Shown here one piece after another: positions 11,128-22,623 of a stretch of DNA of 64,000 nucleotides. Each line of letters begins with the position of its first letter. The stretch's first letter is position 1. Made by a program: the position numbers and the translations under genes. This DNA comes from Linum tenue. Its lineage: Eukaryota; Streptophyta; Magnoliopsida; Malpighiales; Linaceae. The stretch covers positions 2,753,742 to 2,817,741 of the forward strand of contig CAMGYJ010000008.1 in the NCBI GenBank assembly GCA_946122785.1, read 5' to 3'. The notes under the pieces were generated by a model, which saw nothing but the letters and a program-made list of their open reading frames with translations, made no database searches and was not told the DNA's origin.

Positions 11128-12720
11128 TAGGATACCACGACCCTTGGAATACAAAGAGTCACTTTACTGCATCCCTAGATTTGTTATACTTGGCCTAGTT
11201 AGGAGTGGCTAGTGAGTGTGCATCGACTTATAAATTTAAAGCTCGATCACAACGTGATCATCACACTAGAGCTTAATTCGTTCTATCTTGACACGAGACA
11301 AGGGGGAGCAATATCCGAGTGATTCTTTCTCAATCGAATTCACCAAAGTTTATTTGGTTGCTTGTTGAATTTGTTAAGTAATCTCTAGATAAGGTGTGAA
11401 AAATTGAAGTAAGGGTAGATATACCGCCCGGGTTTGATATTGAAATACTTATCCTATCATACACCTGTCTATAGGTTTCACTTGGTCTATAGTTTGGATT
11501 GTGTGTAGTGGTAGCCTAATCAATGGTTCAAGAGTCGTTGGCCAGATCTAGTGTGGCGGTCAAAGCCAGAGAGTCACGGCCATATATAAACCTATTAACC
11601 TCCAACCCAGCAACATAAATCGATTGACTAGATAACAACGAAGTGAGAAGTAATTAACCTAGGGTATCAAAATCCATGGAATATGACCTTGGTAGCCACT
11701 ATACTAGTAATGTCATTATGAGTTATACTTGGATCAAAATGGGATCGTTGCCTGATGTCCACCATTCAACATGCACAAAAGTGTATCAAGGTTCAATATT
11801 CAAAGCACAAAAACATGGTGGGCATTGCAAATTCAAAACATCAAAACATTCAAAGTCTTGTCCACCAAGGATCAATCATCCAATAAAACAGTTAAGCATC
11901 ATGCAATTGATCATGAAACAATCATTCCCTCACAAAATTGTATCATTCAAGCAGACATTCCCTATTTACTTAAGCATAATCATTTTTTTCCCCTCCGATT
12001 TAGTTAAGCATATATATATATATATATATATATATAGCTAGGATGGTTACCTTTTTGGGAGGCTTTGAATGGAAACTTGAAAATGAAAGCATCAAACAGA
12101 GGAGGAGAAGAAGAAGAGGGGACGGAGGCATCAATTCATCATCGATCGTCCACCAGTACTTAGTTGTTCCGAAAGATGTATATATATGTGTGTTTATTGT
12201 TTAACAATGAACAAGGTGCGGTGAAAATGAAGCTAGCGTTAATTAGAAAGCGGCGAGGAACGGAACGGATAGATGGAGTTAATTAATTAGGAAAGCTAGC
12301 GGTGAGCAGCGGATAGTGGTGAAGCCTCTTAACGTAACTCAAACTCAGAAATCAGAATGTATGTAGCGGACGCAGCAGAACATTACGAAACAGAGAGCTG
12401 GAAATAAAAGCTGGCCGACAAAATCAGTCCAGTGTTTCCATTTTTCCTTAAAAACAAACAGACAGAGAGACAGACAGACAGAGAAATTAATTAAGTTAAA
12501 CACGCACGAAGGATACTACATGACAACAATGAAAGAAGGGGGTAAGGCTAAGGGCTGTGGGGCGACATGACATGAAGAGAGAAAATTAAACGTACAACAA
12601 ACACAGGGAAATGGAAACTAATTAAGCAACAACCTTACAACATTATTACCGGCCGGCCACAAGCTTAACACTAATTCAGATAACGGCCCCAGCTAGCCTC
12701 GCCTCCTCTCGTACAGCTGA
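11128..12720. other. Intergenic; unidentified repeat-like DNA and a (TA)n run
   Basis: 11128-11670 looks like old repeat sequence without open frames. A TA microsatellite lies at 12010-12037. From 12038 to 12720 I see only A/G-rich DNA downstream of the next minus-strand gene, probably including its 3' UTR. Confidence 0.4.
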
Positions 12721-13419
12721 TCACCTGCCCGCCGAGACCATGCTGCTGCTGGACGCGTCCCGGTTGACAGAAGTCCTCCACTTAGTCCTCTCGCCCAAGG
12801 GGTCCTCATCCTCTACATCCTCTCCGCTACCGCTGTCATAGCTGTCCCCCAACTTGGCACTCTCGGTCTCGGATAGCAGCTGGGCATCCACCAGAGTGTT
12901 GTTGGTGACAAGGTAAGAGATGATAGTCCTGTTCTTGTTCACGAGGGGAAACCGGGGCTGGCCCTCGGGCTGGAAGGAGAGATTTATTTTGGTTCCCGGT
13001 GGAAGATCCAACTCCCTAAAGAGGAATTCCTTCACCCCAAACACCAGGACTTCCTCTGAACACGGAAAAACCAGTTGATGGTCTTGAAACCCTCTACCAT
13101 TCACCTTCACAACAAGATTTACTCCGAATCTATTGTCCTCGGTCAACGTCAGCCGGATTGGTGGTATTGCAGCTGTTTCAGCTCGGATGTTCAATTCCTC
13201 CAGCGTCTGCTCATCGTCCACCATGGTTATCGTCTCCGTGGCTACGGGCTCCCACATGATCGTCAACATCTGTCGGTGAGCTTCCACCTTGAAGGTTTCT
13301 TCGATCCACCCTTTCACCTCTTTGACCTTCTGATCGAAACGAAACCTGCCAGAGAAATTCATCGTTCGGGCTCGGGGATTGCCACGACTCACCGCGGTGA
13401 AGTTGAGTATGGCGCTCAT
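12721..13419 (-). CDS. Protein with ubiquitin-like folds, 232 aa, function unknown
   Basis: This is a single-exon frame from ATG 13419 to TGA 12721. The N-terminal third (about residues 25-95) has the spacing of a ubiquitin-like domain: a basic KVKEVKGWIEETFKVE helix followed by a turn and TLEELNI before a final strand. The middle (about 100-190) looks like a second, weaker copy ending in NRTIISYLVTNNTLVDAQLL. The tail is acidic and Ser-rich (DSGSGEDVEDEDP), without motifs I recognise. No C-terminal Gly-Gly is present, so it is not a conjugated modifier. A TATAAAAT box lies 94-101 bp upstream of the ATG. The start is the only upstream ATG in frame. Function and exact family remain unknown. 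Confidence 0.75.
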   Translation of the reverse strand: MSAILNFTAVSRGNPRARTMNFSGRFRFDQKVKEVKGWIEETFKVEAHRQMLTIMWEPVATETITMVDDEQTLEELNIRAETAAIPPIRLTLTEDNRFGVNLVVKVNGRGFQDHQLVFPCSEEVLVFGVKEFLFRELDLPPGTKINLSFQPEGQPRFPLVNKNRTIISYLVTNNTLVDAQLLSETESAKLGDSYDSGSGEDVEDEDPLGERTKWRTSVNRDASSSSMVSAGR

Positions 13420-13512
13420 TTTTTTCTTTTCTTTTCACAGAGCAGCTTCTTTGTGTATTTGTTTCCTTCTTTTGGGCTGGGCGCACAATAACTAACAGCC
13501 ATACAAGCTTGC

Positions 13513-13520
13513 ATTTTATA
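13513..13520 (-). promoter_or_regulatory. TATA box of the ubiquitin-like-fold gene
   Basis: TATAAAAT on the minus strand, about 95 bp before the start codon at 13419, followed by a short leader of typical length. Confidence 0.55.
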
Positions 13521-13947
13521 GGCAGACTTTCAACACACCACCAAGCTTATAATATTACTATATTAAAAATGCTAGTAATTAGGTGAACCGCGCCGCTTTT
13601 AAACTTTTCCTTCTTCTTTTACATATTTTTTTTTATTCCACACTATATATTATGCAACCAGCAGCACTCCAGTCCTCAATATATCTGTCTCTCACATACA
13701 TGACATCTCATTTTATTTTAGTTGAGTTGACTGATACAGCAATAAATATATTACTCTCTCCAAATACTGTTTCACAATTTAATAAATCTGCAACTCATAT
13801 CTGCTTCACAATCTACACCTCTCTCAATCTCCCAAGTAAGCAAGCCCACGGCACGCAACGCAAGTATGAAATGTGCGCAAGGAGTTACATGCAAAAACAT
13901 AATTAGAATTAATAAACCAAACTTTGACAAAACCGGCACCATTGAAC
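13521..13947. other. Intergenic, A/T-rich, nothing recognised
   Basis: Upstream DNA of the ubiquitin-like-fold gene. No convincing open frame, repeat or RNA gene is seen. Confidence 0.4.
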
Positions 13948-14250
13948 AACTAGGGATTACGTTCTTTCCACAAGAACCATTGTAACACGCACCATTGCTC
14001 TAGCACCTCTCCTTCATGATTCTCTATAAACTTCTTCATCCATTCGCAACATGAGGAACCCTCTCGGGCTTTAAAACAATTCTGAACCTTGAACGTGCAC
14101 CAAATTCTCGACACCCATTCACACACCCCAAAAGGGTGGGTTGGGTTTCTTTTGTCGTATAGAACTGACACTTGTCTTTAGCTCGTGTGCTGCGCTTATT
14201 GACACGGTCACTAGTGGGTAGCACTTTCCTTGCAAAAGGGCTTCCCCTGT
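13948..14250 (-). pseudogene. LINE relic: zinc-knuckle end of ORF2
   Basis: Minus-strand peptides in shifting frames resemble the zf-RVT region at the C-terminus of plant L1 ORF2: KVLPTSDRVNKRSTR, then a Cys/Trp-rich stretch ending WFLWKERN. Frameshifts and stops break it. It is shorter than the related relic at 15692-17235. Confidence 0.6.
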
Positions 14251-15445
14251 GGGGGAATTCTCATCGACCATAGCTTATTCCAAGAATCTGACTACCAACT
14301 TGTTCGATAATTCTATCCAACTCCTTGTTACCTCTCAACAAAATTTGGTAGATTGGCGTAGCCATGGTCGATTCAAAGTATGCCTCCACAAGTGTCGTGT
14401 CCCATTGTTCCATCTCCACACGTGCTTATATTCATGGGAGTTGGTAGGTATTCATTGATGAGCGAGCATGTTACAATTATTTGTGCTGCTGATTTTGGAT
14501 TTCAATGATTTAGAAGCAGCATTTCTCTGAATCAATCGGTAATGATCAAGTTGAAATTTGGAATGTGATTGTGATCATGAGTTGGGTATGCTCTAGTAAT
14601 GCATGTCTGGCATTAGGTATAGGATTTTGATATCCTCTCAGCGGTGGCAATGTTGTTGATCAACGTGGAGAAATAAGCAAACTAAACTGCTTATTCATAA
14701 CAATACGCCCGTACATATATGTAGTGTAGTGTGCCGACTAGACTAGTTAGAGACTGGTTTGGTTTTGGTTACCATGTGGAATGATTGATGGGACGCTCCC
14801 ACCCACCCTCTACACCATGCACAGAGAATCAATCAAATAAGGCGTGGCGTCACCCCTCTTTCATTGCTCCACCACAGAACAGAGGTCAGGTCAGGGGAGT
14901 CATTAATGAATGAAGTTTAATAAATAGTCCAAAACATTCATGGAAGAGCCCATCAAACGTGCAGGGTGGGGAAAGTGAAATTTGTTCTCTTCCCCTCCCG
15001 GGAATGGAAGGAAAGAGCTGTTTCTGAAACCTGCTGCATGCTGTCAAACGTACGTACGTAAACCCATTAAACAAAAAGCTAGACTGAGTGCAGGCTTTTT
15101 GCTTTGAGATGAGATGGTGGACACCACAGGACAGCACGCGGCTGGAAAGTAAGGACAAGGGAAGGGATTTGGAGCAGGAATCAATCCTACGTACTAGTAC
15201 TGCTGCTGTTGACTTGAGGAGGGGACGGGTGAAGCTATTTGCTTCCGTAGTATTGATTTGCTTCTGTATTTATTTTACAAGCTAAGTGGTGTGGTGAAGT
15301 GATTACCTGTCCAACATAAATTGCCCGACTGCATTATATTGAATGAAGAGAAGTTGGCAGAAGAGAAGAGAGAGCTCAGATGGTTTCTGAACCGTGAAAC
15401 AAACACATAACTTAAAACATGTCTTTCATCAAGTGCCTGCCAGCT
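14251..15445. other. Intergenic, nothing recognised
   Basis: Mixed-composition DNA with a CGTACGTACGTA run near 15050. I find no gene, repeat family or RNA gene that I can support. Confidence 0.4.
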
Positions 15446-15690
15446 CAGGGGCGGAGCTATGTAGCTCTCGGGGGGCAACTTACGTGTAAAGTCCTATGAA
15501 CTTTTGAGAATTATGTGTAAAATCAACGTTAAATATATTTAAAATCCGAGTGACACATTGTTGACATAATCTTTTTATAATCTAGTGGATTTATAGTTGA
15601 ATTGCAGCCAAAAGGTACAAGATTCGAGCCTGGTAGGCCGCGTTATTATTATTTTTACTTATTTTTTATTTTATTTTCAGTTTAATTCTT
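15446..15690. mobile_element. hAT-like element end, interrupted
   Basis: Starts CAGGGGCGGAGCTATG, close to the CAGGGGCGGA(G/A)CC ends of many plant hAT-type elements, and continues with an ATTCGAGCCTGGTAGG-like segment. It stops where the LINE poly(A) end begins, so the LINE may have inserted into it. The other end is not found. Confidence 0.35.
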
Positions 15691-15691
15691 C

Positions 15692-17235
15692 AATTTTTTT
15701 ATGAAGGTGATATTTATTAAAGGAAACCAAGATCACAAAAAGTACAGTACAACTAAAATAAACTCACAAAACAACGACAACAAAGCTACAAGGAGAAAAT
15801 GGATAAAAAGGCTTGATCCCAAGCGGGAGAACAAGAAAAAGAAAGAAAGATGCTGCTAGGAGGACCAGACCCCTCTACAGCCAAAATAAAAAAGGGCACA
15901 AGGCTTAAAGAACTAAAGGCCAACCCTCAACAGAAGACCCTGACCACTCAAACAAAACAGAAACACAGACCCCCCAAACAGACATCCATGGACGCTGCAC
16001 CCCCATCTCACCCAAACCGAATCAACAAGGAAAAGGCACCTGAACAAAACCGCAGAAGCATCTCACAAATGCTAGCCGAGAAAGAGAGAGCAGAACTCAA
16101 GCCAAAGAACGCTTAGATCCTACTCAAAAGCTCCTCAAGACATCGCTTCCCTTGTGCTTTATCCACTTTGCCACTTGCAATAGGCCACTCCATAGCGTCC
16201 CTAAGAGCTTTCCGGGCAACAAACTTGGCTTGTAGACGAGCTTCCCTAAAAATTCTGTTGTTTCCGTTCAAGCCAAATCTGCCAACACACTGCATGCAAA
16301 CACACCATATCGAAACCAGCTCAATTCATTATCAGAACATTCGATAGGCCACCTAGAAATGACTTGAACAATGTCCCTTATCGTAGCCTCTACAATTCCA
16401 CAAGCTCTCTTCGTTCTATCCCACACCTCCTTACTGAAGTCGCACCGCACAAATAAGTGATCAATCGTCTCCTCTTCCATATTGCACAACTTACATCTAT
16501 TTTGCAAGAGACATATCCCTTTTCTTTAGATTATCAATCGTGAGTATACTCTTGTGAGCTACAAGCCACATAAAGGAGCAGATTTTGGTTGGAAACGATC
16601 GGCCTCCAAACTGAATCAACAAGGAAGTTTGGGATACCCTTGAAAGACTCCCCCGCTAAGTACTTTTACATAGAACGAACAGAAAAGAACTCTCCAGGTT
16701 TGGTAACCAGGACAGGCCTAGGAGGCCCACAGGACACACATCCATAACCACTAGTATTAAGCAAATTCAACAAATTAGATCTCTCCCTCTCAGCCCCCTC
16801 TAAGATTAGTAAATAAAGGATTTTGCCAAGAAACAATATCACCTGAGAGGGACAAGGCATCAGAGACCCTGGCATCCGGAACGCTCGTAGCGGCAGCAAC
16901 TCTTGGAAAAGAATCAGCGAGCACCACCCCAGGGATCCAGCTGTCATACCACAAAGAAACCCAAGCTCCATTTCCTGGATCAATGCTATCCATATTCCAA
17001 AAAGCATCATACTCCTTAGAGATGTTAGCCCAAACGATCCAACGAAACCTTGTCTACTCCTCCCTGTGCACCAATCTGAATTCTTATTTGGCTACTTAGA
17101 GCTAATCAATTTTCTCCACCAACTCCCTCTTTCCGTAGAAAAACGCCAGAGCCACTTCCCCAGCATAGCTTTATTAAAGCAGGCCATTTCGCAAATCCCA
17201 AGCCCCCTTGAGAATCTTCTTCCATGATGAACAAG
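15692..17235 (-). mobile_element. 5'-truncated L1-type LINE
   Basis: Read on the minus strand it begins in the C-terminal part of the RT region (GLGICEMACFNKAMLGKWLW near 17200). It continues through a SLWYDSWIPG-type segment near 16940 and reaches the zinc knuckle CKLCNMEEETIDHLFVRCDF near 16450-16495, ending at a stop at 16113. The 3' UTR ends with TTAATAAATATCACC and a short A-run (T-run at 15694-15700 on the plus strand). Frame jumps near 16290, 16520 and 16990 show it is dead. Truncation at the 5' side is typical of LINE insertion. Confidence 0.85.
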
Positions 17236-18371
17236 TTTTATGTTTGTTTAGACTTACAGTTTCCTAGATAGAAATCGTATACTTAAGAGTTTTCATTGTT
17301 CTAGGTCATATATGGACATGAAACGGTGTACTTTGATTTTCTGAGTGCATGTATAAGATGATAGAATCTAATCAAAGCTCAATCTCTCTATCATATCAGC
17401 ATTGTAGCATAATGACGAGCTAGTTTAAACAAAGAACTCTGTCTGTAGTTGGTTAGATTCAATGGATGGATGAATGAAAAAAATTACCTACATGGCCTTG
17501 CTCTTGCTTCGAAACCTACCAAGATGTCGGTAATGCCGGTGAAATTCAAGGTATGGATGAAATATTCATGGCAAATTAAACATTGTGACTTGTGTTGTGT
17601 CATTGAAACCATAAACTCTTATAAAAACTATATTTTACGGCTAGGAAGGGATATTATATATATCTTTGTCACTGACTCTCATAGTATGGTGACACTTGCT
17701 ATATTCCTATGTTTAACGGTTAGATTTACTTTTGCATAATAAACTTTGTGGACGGTTTTCATTAGAGGTTAGATCACAGATGTACAAATTTCATTTACCA
17801 AAGGCCAGCTGCCCGCAAATGGCATCACAAAAATAAGTGTTGATGCTATGGTGTGTGAATATAATTTAATCGATAGCATGTCGAAAGAATATCAATGTCG
17901 ATACTGAAATAGAAAAGTGTATTCAACATGTAACATATAAGTATAACACCCGATTGAAGCAGGAAAAAGAAATCGATATGTTGTCGATGGACCGTTTTAC
18001 CTAATTATACAAAGTTTACATGATTTTTCTGTGTCCCAATCAAGATATAATACAATTTCACAAATTATGGTTCACTTCAGAAAGATATCTTTTGAAAATT
18101 TTATGTCATTGTTATTGCAAACGTTTTCTTTGTGAAAGTTATGTAGTGCAAATGTGGAATTAACCCTAAATTGATCCTACTATAAAAAAAACTTAACAAA
18201 TATTAACTCGATCAAAATTTTGAATTTTCTCTCTTAAAAAAACTAGTTTTGTACTTTGATAAGTTGACCAAAAGAATTTCCTTTTAGATGAGAAGTAACA
18301 AATTAATTCAACTCAATAATTTTGTTTTGAAATAGTTAGACCTTTGATGGAGCAATTTGATAGAGGAAAAA
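17236..18371. other. Intergenic, A/T-rich, nothing recognised
   Basis: No supported gene. A 96-codon open stretch at 17449-17739 has no recognisable domain and no gene-like context. Confidence 0.4.
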
Positions 18372-20185
18372 GGCTAAATTATACGTTTGGTCACTCGAAT
18401 TATACAAATCTTTCACGTTTGCCACCCAAATTACTTTTCTTTCTTATTAGTCACTAACTTTACGAATCGTTTCACCGTTAGTCACCGGCCGTTACATTCC
18501 GTTAAATTTGTCTTACGTGGCAGTCAACCATAAAGTTTGACCGTTAACTCGATGACGTGGAAATTTAAAAAAAAAATATTTCCACATCATCATTCAACGT
18601 TCATTGTCTACATAATTTATCATATTAATTATTTAATAAAAATTAGTTAAAACACCTTGTCAATTTATAATGTACCATTAAAACAAAACAACCAATACTA
18701 CCAATAACAACAAGTCATTTCCCGTTTGGATCCCATGGACATTGTAAAATAATCTCCCCTTCCACATTTCTCAGGTGTGAATGAGTGATACAGAGCTTTC
18801 ACGAAAATCTCTAACATGGACGAAGAAGCAAGCAAACATCACGAGGGAAGAAGAAACACAAATCTGGTCCTCTTAAACTGCTCGTTACTCGCCTTCGGCA
18901 CAGTTGGAGGCCAACTGCTCTCCAGAATGTACTTCAATCACGGCGGCCACAAACAGTGGCTCTTTGAGTTTTCACGGCAGGCTTCCCGATCCTAATCCTC
19001 CCCATCGTTTTCTCATCATGAGGCGGCTTGCCGCCGTGATTGGGCTTTTGGGCCTCCTGTTGGAACTGCCTACCTCCCGTCTCGGTGACTTCCCTCGTCT
19101 GCGCTTTCCTTATAGTGAGGCAGCGGTTCAACCACTACAATGTTGTCGTTTTGATGACGCTGGGCTCGGTGGTTCTCGGATTTCACATGGATGGTGATAT
19201 CCTGAAGGGGGAATCATATCGAAGGGTAAATACGTGTTTGGCTTCTTCATGCCATTGCTGCCTCTACCACACATGCTCTGTTAATGACTCTGCTTCATTA
19301 TACTCAGGGTAAGGCTCGTGTGCACCGTGTCCGTCCCCGTCTCTTACAGCGTCGAGCGTGTTGTAGGTTCAGTTCGCTATATCCATGGTTGCTACCCTCT
19401 TCTGCACCGTCCCATGATCGTCAATATCCTTGAACCACGCAAATTTGCTGTCACAATTCAATGGAGCTTTTGAGCAATTAATTAGAACTTGGTAAACTAA
19501 TTTACAGAGGTCTCTCTACTATACTAACTCAACAAAATCCCCTCTCGGGAGCTCATCTGCACCTCAGAACAGGCTTGATTCCCTGTCCCAAAAGCTGATG
19601 AGGAAGCAACGGAAAGTCAGCAGCAGGGGATCTGCACTGGTGACAGCGACGCGTCAGCAGCAGTTTACCTGGAGGGAAGCCCAGCCCTTTTTTGAGGTCA
19701 TCGAATTCAATATTAGTCTCCTTATCATAAAACATCTTGGAAGCATAATATATTAAATTATTAATACATTCCACAATTGTACTTCAACCCGATTCCCACG
19801 TCCTTTTTTGGGTCACGGGAGTCCACAAATCCTTCACCGGATCGTACGTCCCAACCACGAAATGATCCAACTTAGACGACGTGGTTGATAATTAATATTT
19901 GTAATTTAATTAATTTTTATTAAATAATTAATGTGATAAATCATGTAAACAAAGTAGGTGGAATGATGAGGTGGAAAAAAAATTTATTTTTAATTTCCAC
20001 GTCATCGAGTTAACTGTCAAACTTTATGGTTGACTGCCACATAGGACAAATTTAACGGAATGTAACGGTCGGTGACTAACGATGAAACGATTCGTAAAGT
20101 TAGTGGCGAATCAGAAAGAAAAGTAATTCGGGTGGCAAACGTGAAAAATTTGTATAATTCGAGTGACCAAACGTGTAATTTACCC
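18372..20185. mobile_element. Pack-MULE 1 (Mutator-type, carries purine-permease copy)
   Basis: Long terminal inverted repeats of about 280 bp: left 18372-18655, right about 19905-20185. They begin GG(C/G)TAAATTA(T/C)ACGTTTGGTC and contain GATGACGTGGAAATT and TTAGTCACCGGCCG-type cores. Flanks share AGGAAAAA, giving an imperfect 8-10 bp target duplication. There is no transposase. The inside holds a degenerate host-gene copy and unrecognised coding-like sequence near 19550-19890. Long TIRs, a long target duplication and captured gene DNA are the definition of a Pack-MULE. Confidence 0.88.
18816..19470 (+). pseudogene. Captured purine permease (PUP family) fragment
   Basis: From ATG 18816 the frame reads NLVLLNCSLLAFGTVGGQLL and RMYFNHGGHKQW, matching the start of plant purine permeases. 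These are ten-helix plasma-membrane carriers of adenine, cytokinins and related bases. After a frame jump near 18970 the match resumes in another frame with GGFPILILPIVFS. It continues as CAFLIVRQRFNHYNVVVLMT and LGSVVLGFHMDGDILKGES near 19095-19225. Several more shifts and stops follow, and the C-terminal half is missing. It lies inside Pack-MULE 1 and cannot make a transporter. Confidence 0.8.
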
Positions 20186-20420
20186 GAAGGAAAAATTTAA
20201 ATTCTGAAACTTTTTTCTGCATCGATTCTGCTCAGCTACCCCAAAGTCCCCACACGATCAAAATTGTCCATGTGGAAGCACATGCTTTCCCTTTCTTTTG
20301 CTCTCCTCAATTATCCCCCACCTAGCCAGCCATGAACCTTCCTCCCTTCCTCTTCCCGACTTCCCCTTCCACTCTCTCGTTCTCTCTCAAGTCCTCAATT
20401 ATCCAGCCATTGACGTTTCA
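20186..20420. other. Short upstream region of the membrane-protein gene
   Basis: Between the right TIR of Pack-MULE 1 and the next ATG. C/T-rich leader (CTTCCTCCCTTCCTCTTCCC). The Pack-MULE end lies only about 235 bp from the start codon. Confidence 0.45.
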
Positions 20421-20786
20421 ATGACTCTGCCACCGTCGCCGTCGCCGCTGCTACCCAAACCATCACCAGCAGCTCCTCGAACTACAGCAGCCACGCCAGC
20501 TGTGCTGCTCTTCTCCCTCATCGTATTCGCTGTCTCCGCTGTCATCGTGATCGTCGCTGCTGCTGCTGCTGCCTACTCCCCGAATTTAAACAGCTCCCTC
20601 GTCCTCGCCGCCGGCTTCATCTTCGCCTCCTTGGTTCTCGTCGTCGCCAGCAGGGCCGTCATGGTCACTTGGATCACCGTGCTGGTCCTGCTCGCCTTCG
20701 CCGGGAAGCGCCGCCGGGTTCTCGTCCAGCACGGCCAGAAGATCACCACCGACATCGTCGTTAACTTGTTTAGATGCGCCGCCTAG
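20421..20786 (+). CDS. Small membrane protein, about three helices, 121 aa
   Basis: First ATG in frame at 20421; the frame is open further upstream but lacks an ATG. A Pro/Ser/Ala-rich N-terminus of about 25 residues is followed by three hydrophobic segments, about residues 27-52, 57-79 and 80-94. A basic tail GKRRRVLVQHGQKITTD ends in CAA. The layout resembles an uncharacterised plant family of small three-helix proteins, a resemblance I judge from memory of the basic ITTD tail only. Function unknown. The coding part is clearly GC-richer than its surroundings. It sits between two Pack-MULEs, one about 235 bp upstream and one about 350 bp downstream. Confidence 0.65.
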   Translation: MTLPPSPSPLLPKPSPAAPRTTAATPAVLLFSLIVFAVSAVIVIVAAAAAAYSPNLNSSLVLAAGFIFASLVLVVASRAVMVTWITVLVLLAFAGKRRRVLVQHGQKITTDIVVNLFRCAA

Positions 20787-21124
20787 CCCGGCGGCTTCCC
20801 GACCAGATCCTCCTCTCCTTCCTTCCATAATTTTGTGCAGAGGGTTTAACTTTTAATTCTGGGGTCTTGTTCAAAAAGGGAATACTATTCCCCTGTTTTT
20901 TTTTTTTTTTTTTCCCTTCCTTCTTTCCCTTTTCATCTGTGTATTCTGTAAATGTAATCGTTAAATCTCACCAATACGAAAGAATAGTTGGGTATGCTCT
21001 GACTCGTTGGGTAAGAGAATGTTTGAAGGACCAACCCCCAAGTAATCGTAAAATAAAAGGAGTTGCAGAGCTATAGCACCATCCAACCCCAAACACACGT
21101 AAAGGTGGAAACTAAATTTGTACA
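20787..21124 (+). other. 3' flank / probable 3' UTR
   Basis: T-rich run near 20897-20915, then DNA up to the target duplication of Pack-MULE 2. I see nothing else. Confidence 0.4.
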
Positions 21125-21529
21125 CTTTAGGGCTGGGTTAAAGACACATTTGGTCACTGAGATTACAAAATCGGGACATGTTTAGTCACTAGAAAAAATT
21201 AATATCAAATTTGGTCACTACAATTACTAAAACTGGACACATTTAGTCACTCGCCGTTAGTCTCCGTCCAACTCCGTTAATGAAGTCCGTTAAGTGATGA
21301 TGTGGCAAACAGAATTACCTAATCAGCCGGATATAACCCAATAAAAATAAAACCCGACCCGCCACGTCATTTAAACCAACCCAACCCAACCCATGACCCA
21401 ACCCCACCCAACCCTTCTTCCTCCTTCCTCTCACCTCCTTCTTTCCCCAAATTCGAATTCAATCCAGACATCAAAACGAATTCAATCCACACATAAGGGA
21501 AATCGAATCGACAGAGAATAAAGTAAAAA

Positions 21530-21857
21530 AAAAAACCTTGTTGCCGTCGTCGAAGGGGACGGGCCTGGAGAGGAGAGCGTAGATGTCCTTCTTCTTCGAC
21601 AAGTCCCTGTGGCGGTCGGGAGGCAACAAATCGAGCAGATCCAGGTAGTTCCTCGGTAGCTTCTTCTCCCAAACGGAGTTCGACGACGCCGCGCCGCGGA
21701 ACGAGTGGTTGAGGCGCGCGAGGTTGCAAATCTCCGGCGGCGTCAAGTAGGTGAAGACGCAGGCCACGCAGCTCTCCGGAATGTCGCCAAGCCCTGGCCC
21801 TATGGCGGCGCCGTTCGCACCTTCCGTCAGGTTCGATAGCGACGCACCCATACCCAC
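21530..21857 (-). pseudogene. Captured exon 1 of an F-box/PP2-A protein
   Basis: From ATG 21857 the peptide starts MGMGASLSNLTEGANGAA and continues with an F-box (LGDIPESCVACVFTYLTPPE). It ends at PVPFDDGNK followed by GTTTTT, which looks like the native exon-intron junction. This is the first exon of a PP2-A13/A15-type F-box protein. The family pairs an SCF ubiquitin-ligase F-box with a phloem-lectin-like PP2 domain. The PP2 domain is absent. Because intron sequence was carried along, the capture was from DNA rather than mRNA. Confidence 0.85.
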
Positions 21858-21899
21858 CCTCCCCTCCCTCTCCCGCCGGAAAATGACGTCAGGCGGAAC

Positions 21900-22320
21900 A
21901 ATCAGTTCAACTAATTCTGCGTTTCTACCTTCTTCTTATTGTTGCTCGTGCTTGCTTGTGTGGGTTCTCAGGCCATTGGCAAATGGGAGTGTTGGGTTGG
22001 TGACTTTTGGGTACAATTACAACTGGAGCGACTTTGACAAAGGCAGGTTTCATGAACTGGTTCATGAAGCTGAGGTTGTTTCGGGAACCATTTCAGGGGA
22101 GGAGTGTTTCCCTCGACCATTTAGTTGGATTGTTGGCAAATTCAATGGTCATCAAGCAAGGATTGAAAGAGTTTTCCATGAGCTCGACACTTTCTACGAG
22201 CGTATCATCGATGAACACCTTAAGCCTGGAAGGGAAGGAGCTGAAGAAGACATGATCAATGTGCTGCTGGCAATCGAGAAGGAACAATATCAATTACTCG
22301 GTGAGAGGAAGGAGGAAGAA
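21900..22320 (+). pseudogene. Captured CYP71-type cytochrome P450 fragment
   Basis: The plus-strand frame from about 21990 to 22290 reads FDKGRFHELVHEAEVVSG, ECFPRPFSWIVGKFNGH and RIERVFHELDTFYERIIDEH, followed by EEDMINVLLAIEKEQ. This is the F-G helix region of CYP71-clade P450s. These are ER-bound haem monooxygenases of specialised metabolism. Neither the membrane anchor nor the haem-binding Cys region is present. The fragment points towards the right TIR and runs into it. Confidence 0.85.
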
Positions 22321-22623
22321 GGATTGGATGGGCTTGGGTCATGGGTTGGGTTGTTTTAAATGACGTGGCGGGTTATAATGACGTGGCGGGTCGGGTTTTA
22401 TTTTTGTTGGGTTATATCCGGCTGATTAGGCAATTCTGTTTGCCACATCATCACTTAACGGACTTCATTAACGGAGTTGGACGGAGACTAACGGCGAGTG
22501 ACTAAATGTGTCCAGTTTTAGTAATTGTAGTGACCAAATTTGATATTAATTTTTTCTAGTGACTAAACATGTCCCGATTTTGTAATCTCAGTGACCAAAT
22601 GTGTCTTTAACCCCTTTAGGGCT

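Larger units (their letters stand above)
21135..22613. mobile_element. Pack-MULE 2 (chimeric: F-box/PP2-A plus P450 pieces)
   Basis: Terminal inverted repeats of about 300 bp, nearly identical: left from 21135 (GGGTTAAAGACACATTTGGT) to about 21432, right about 22299-22613. They are flanked by a perfect 10-bp target duplication CTTTAGGGCT at 21125-21134 and 22614-22623. The TIRs share TTTGGTCACT and CCACGTCA words with Pack-MULE 1, so the two are relatives. The right TIR carries an extra tandem copy of a TGACGTGGCGGGT block. Inside are fragments of two unrelated host genes in opposite orientation. Confidence 0.95.

Noticed and set aside
11676..12041. Open frame of about 121 codons
   Set aside because: It ends in a TA microsatellite, has no domain, and lies in repeat-like DNA.
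15850..16116. Lys/Pro-rich plus-strand open frame
   Set aside because: It is antisense to the 3' UTR of the minus-strand LINE.
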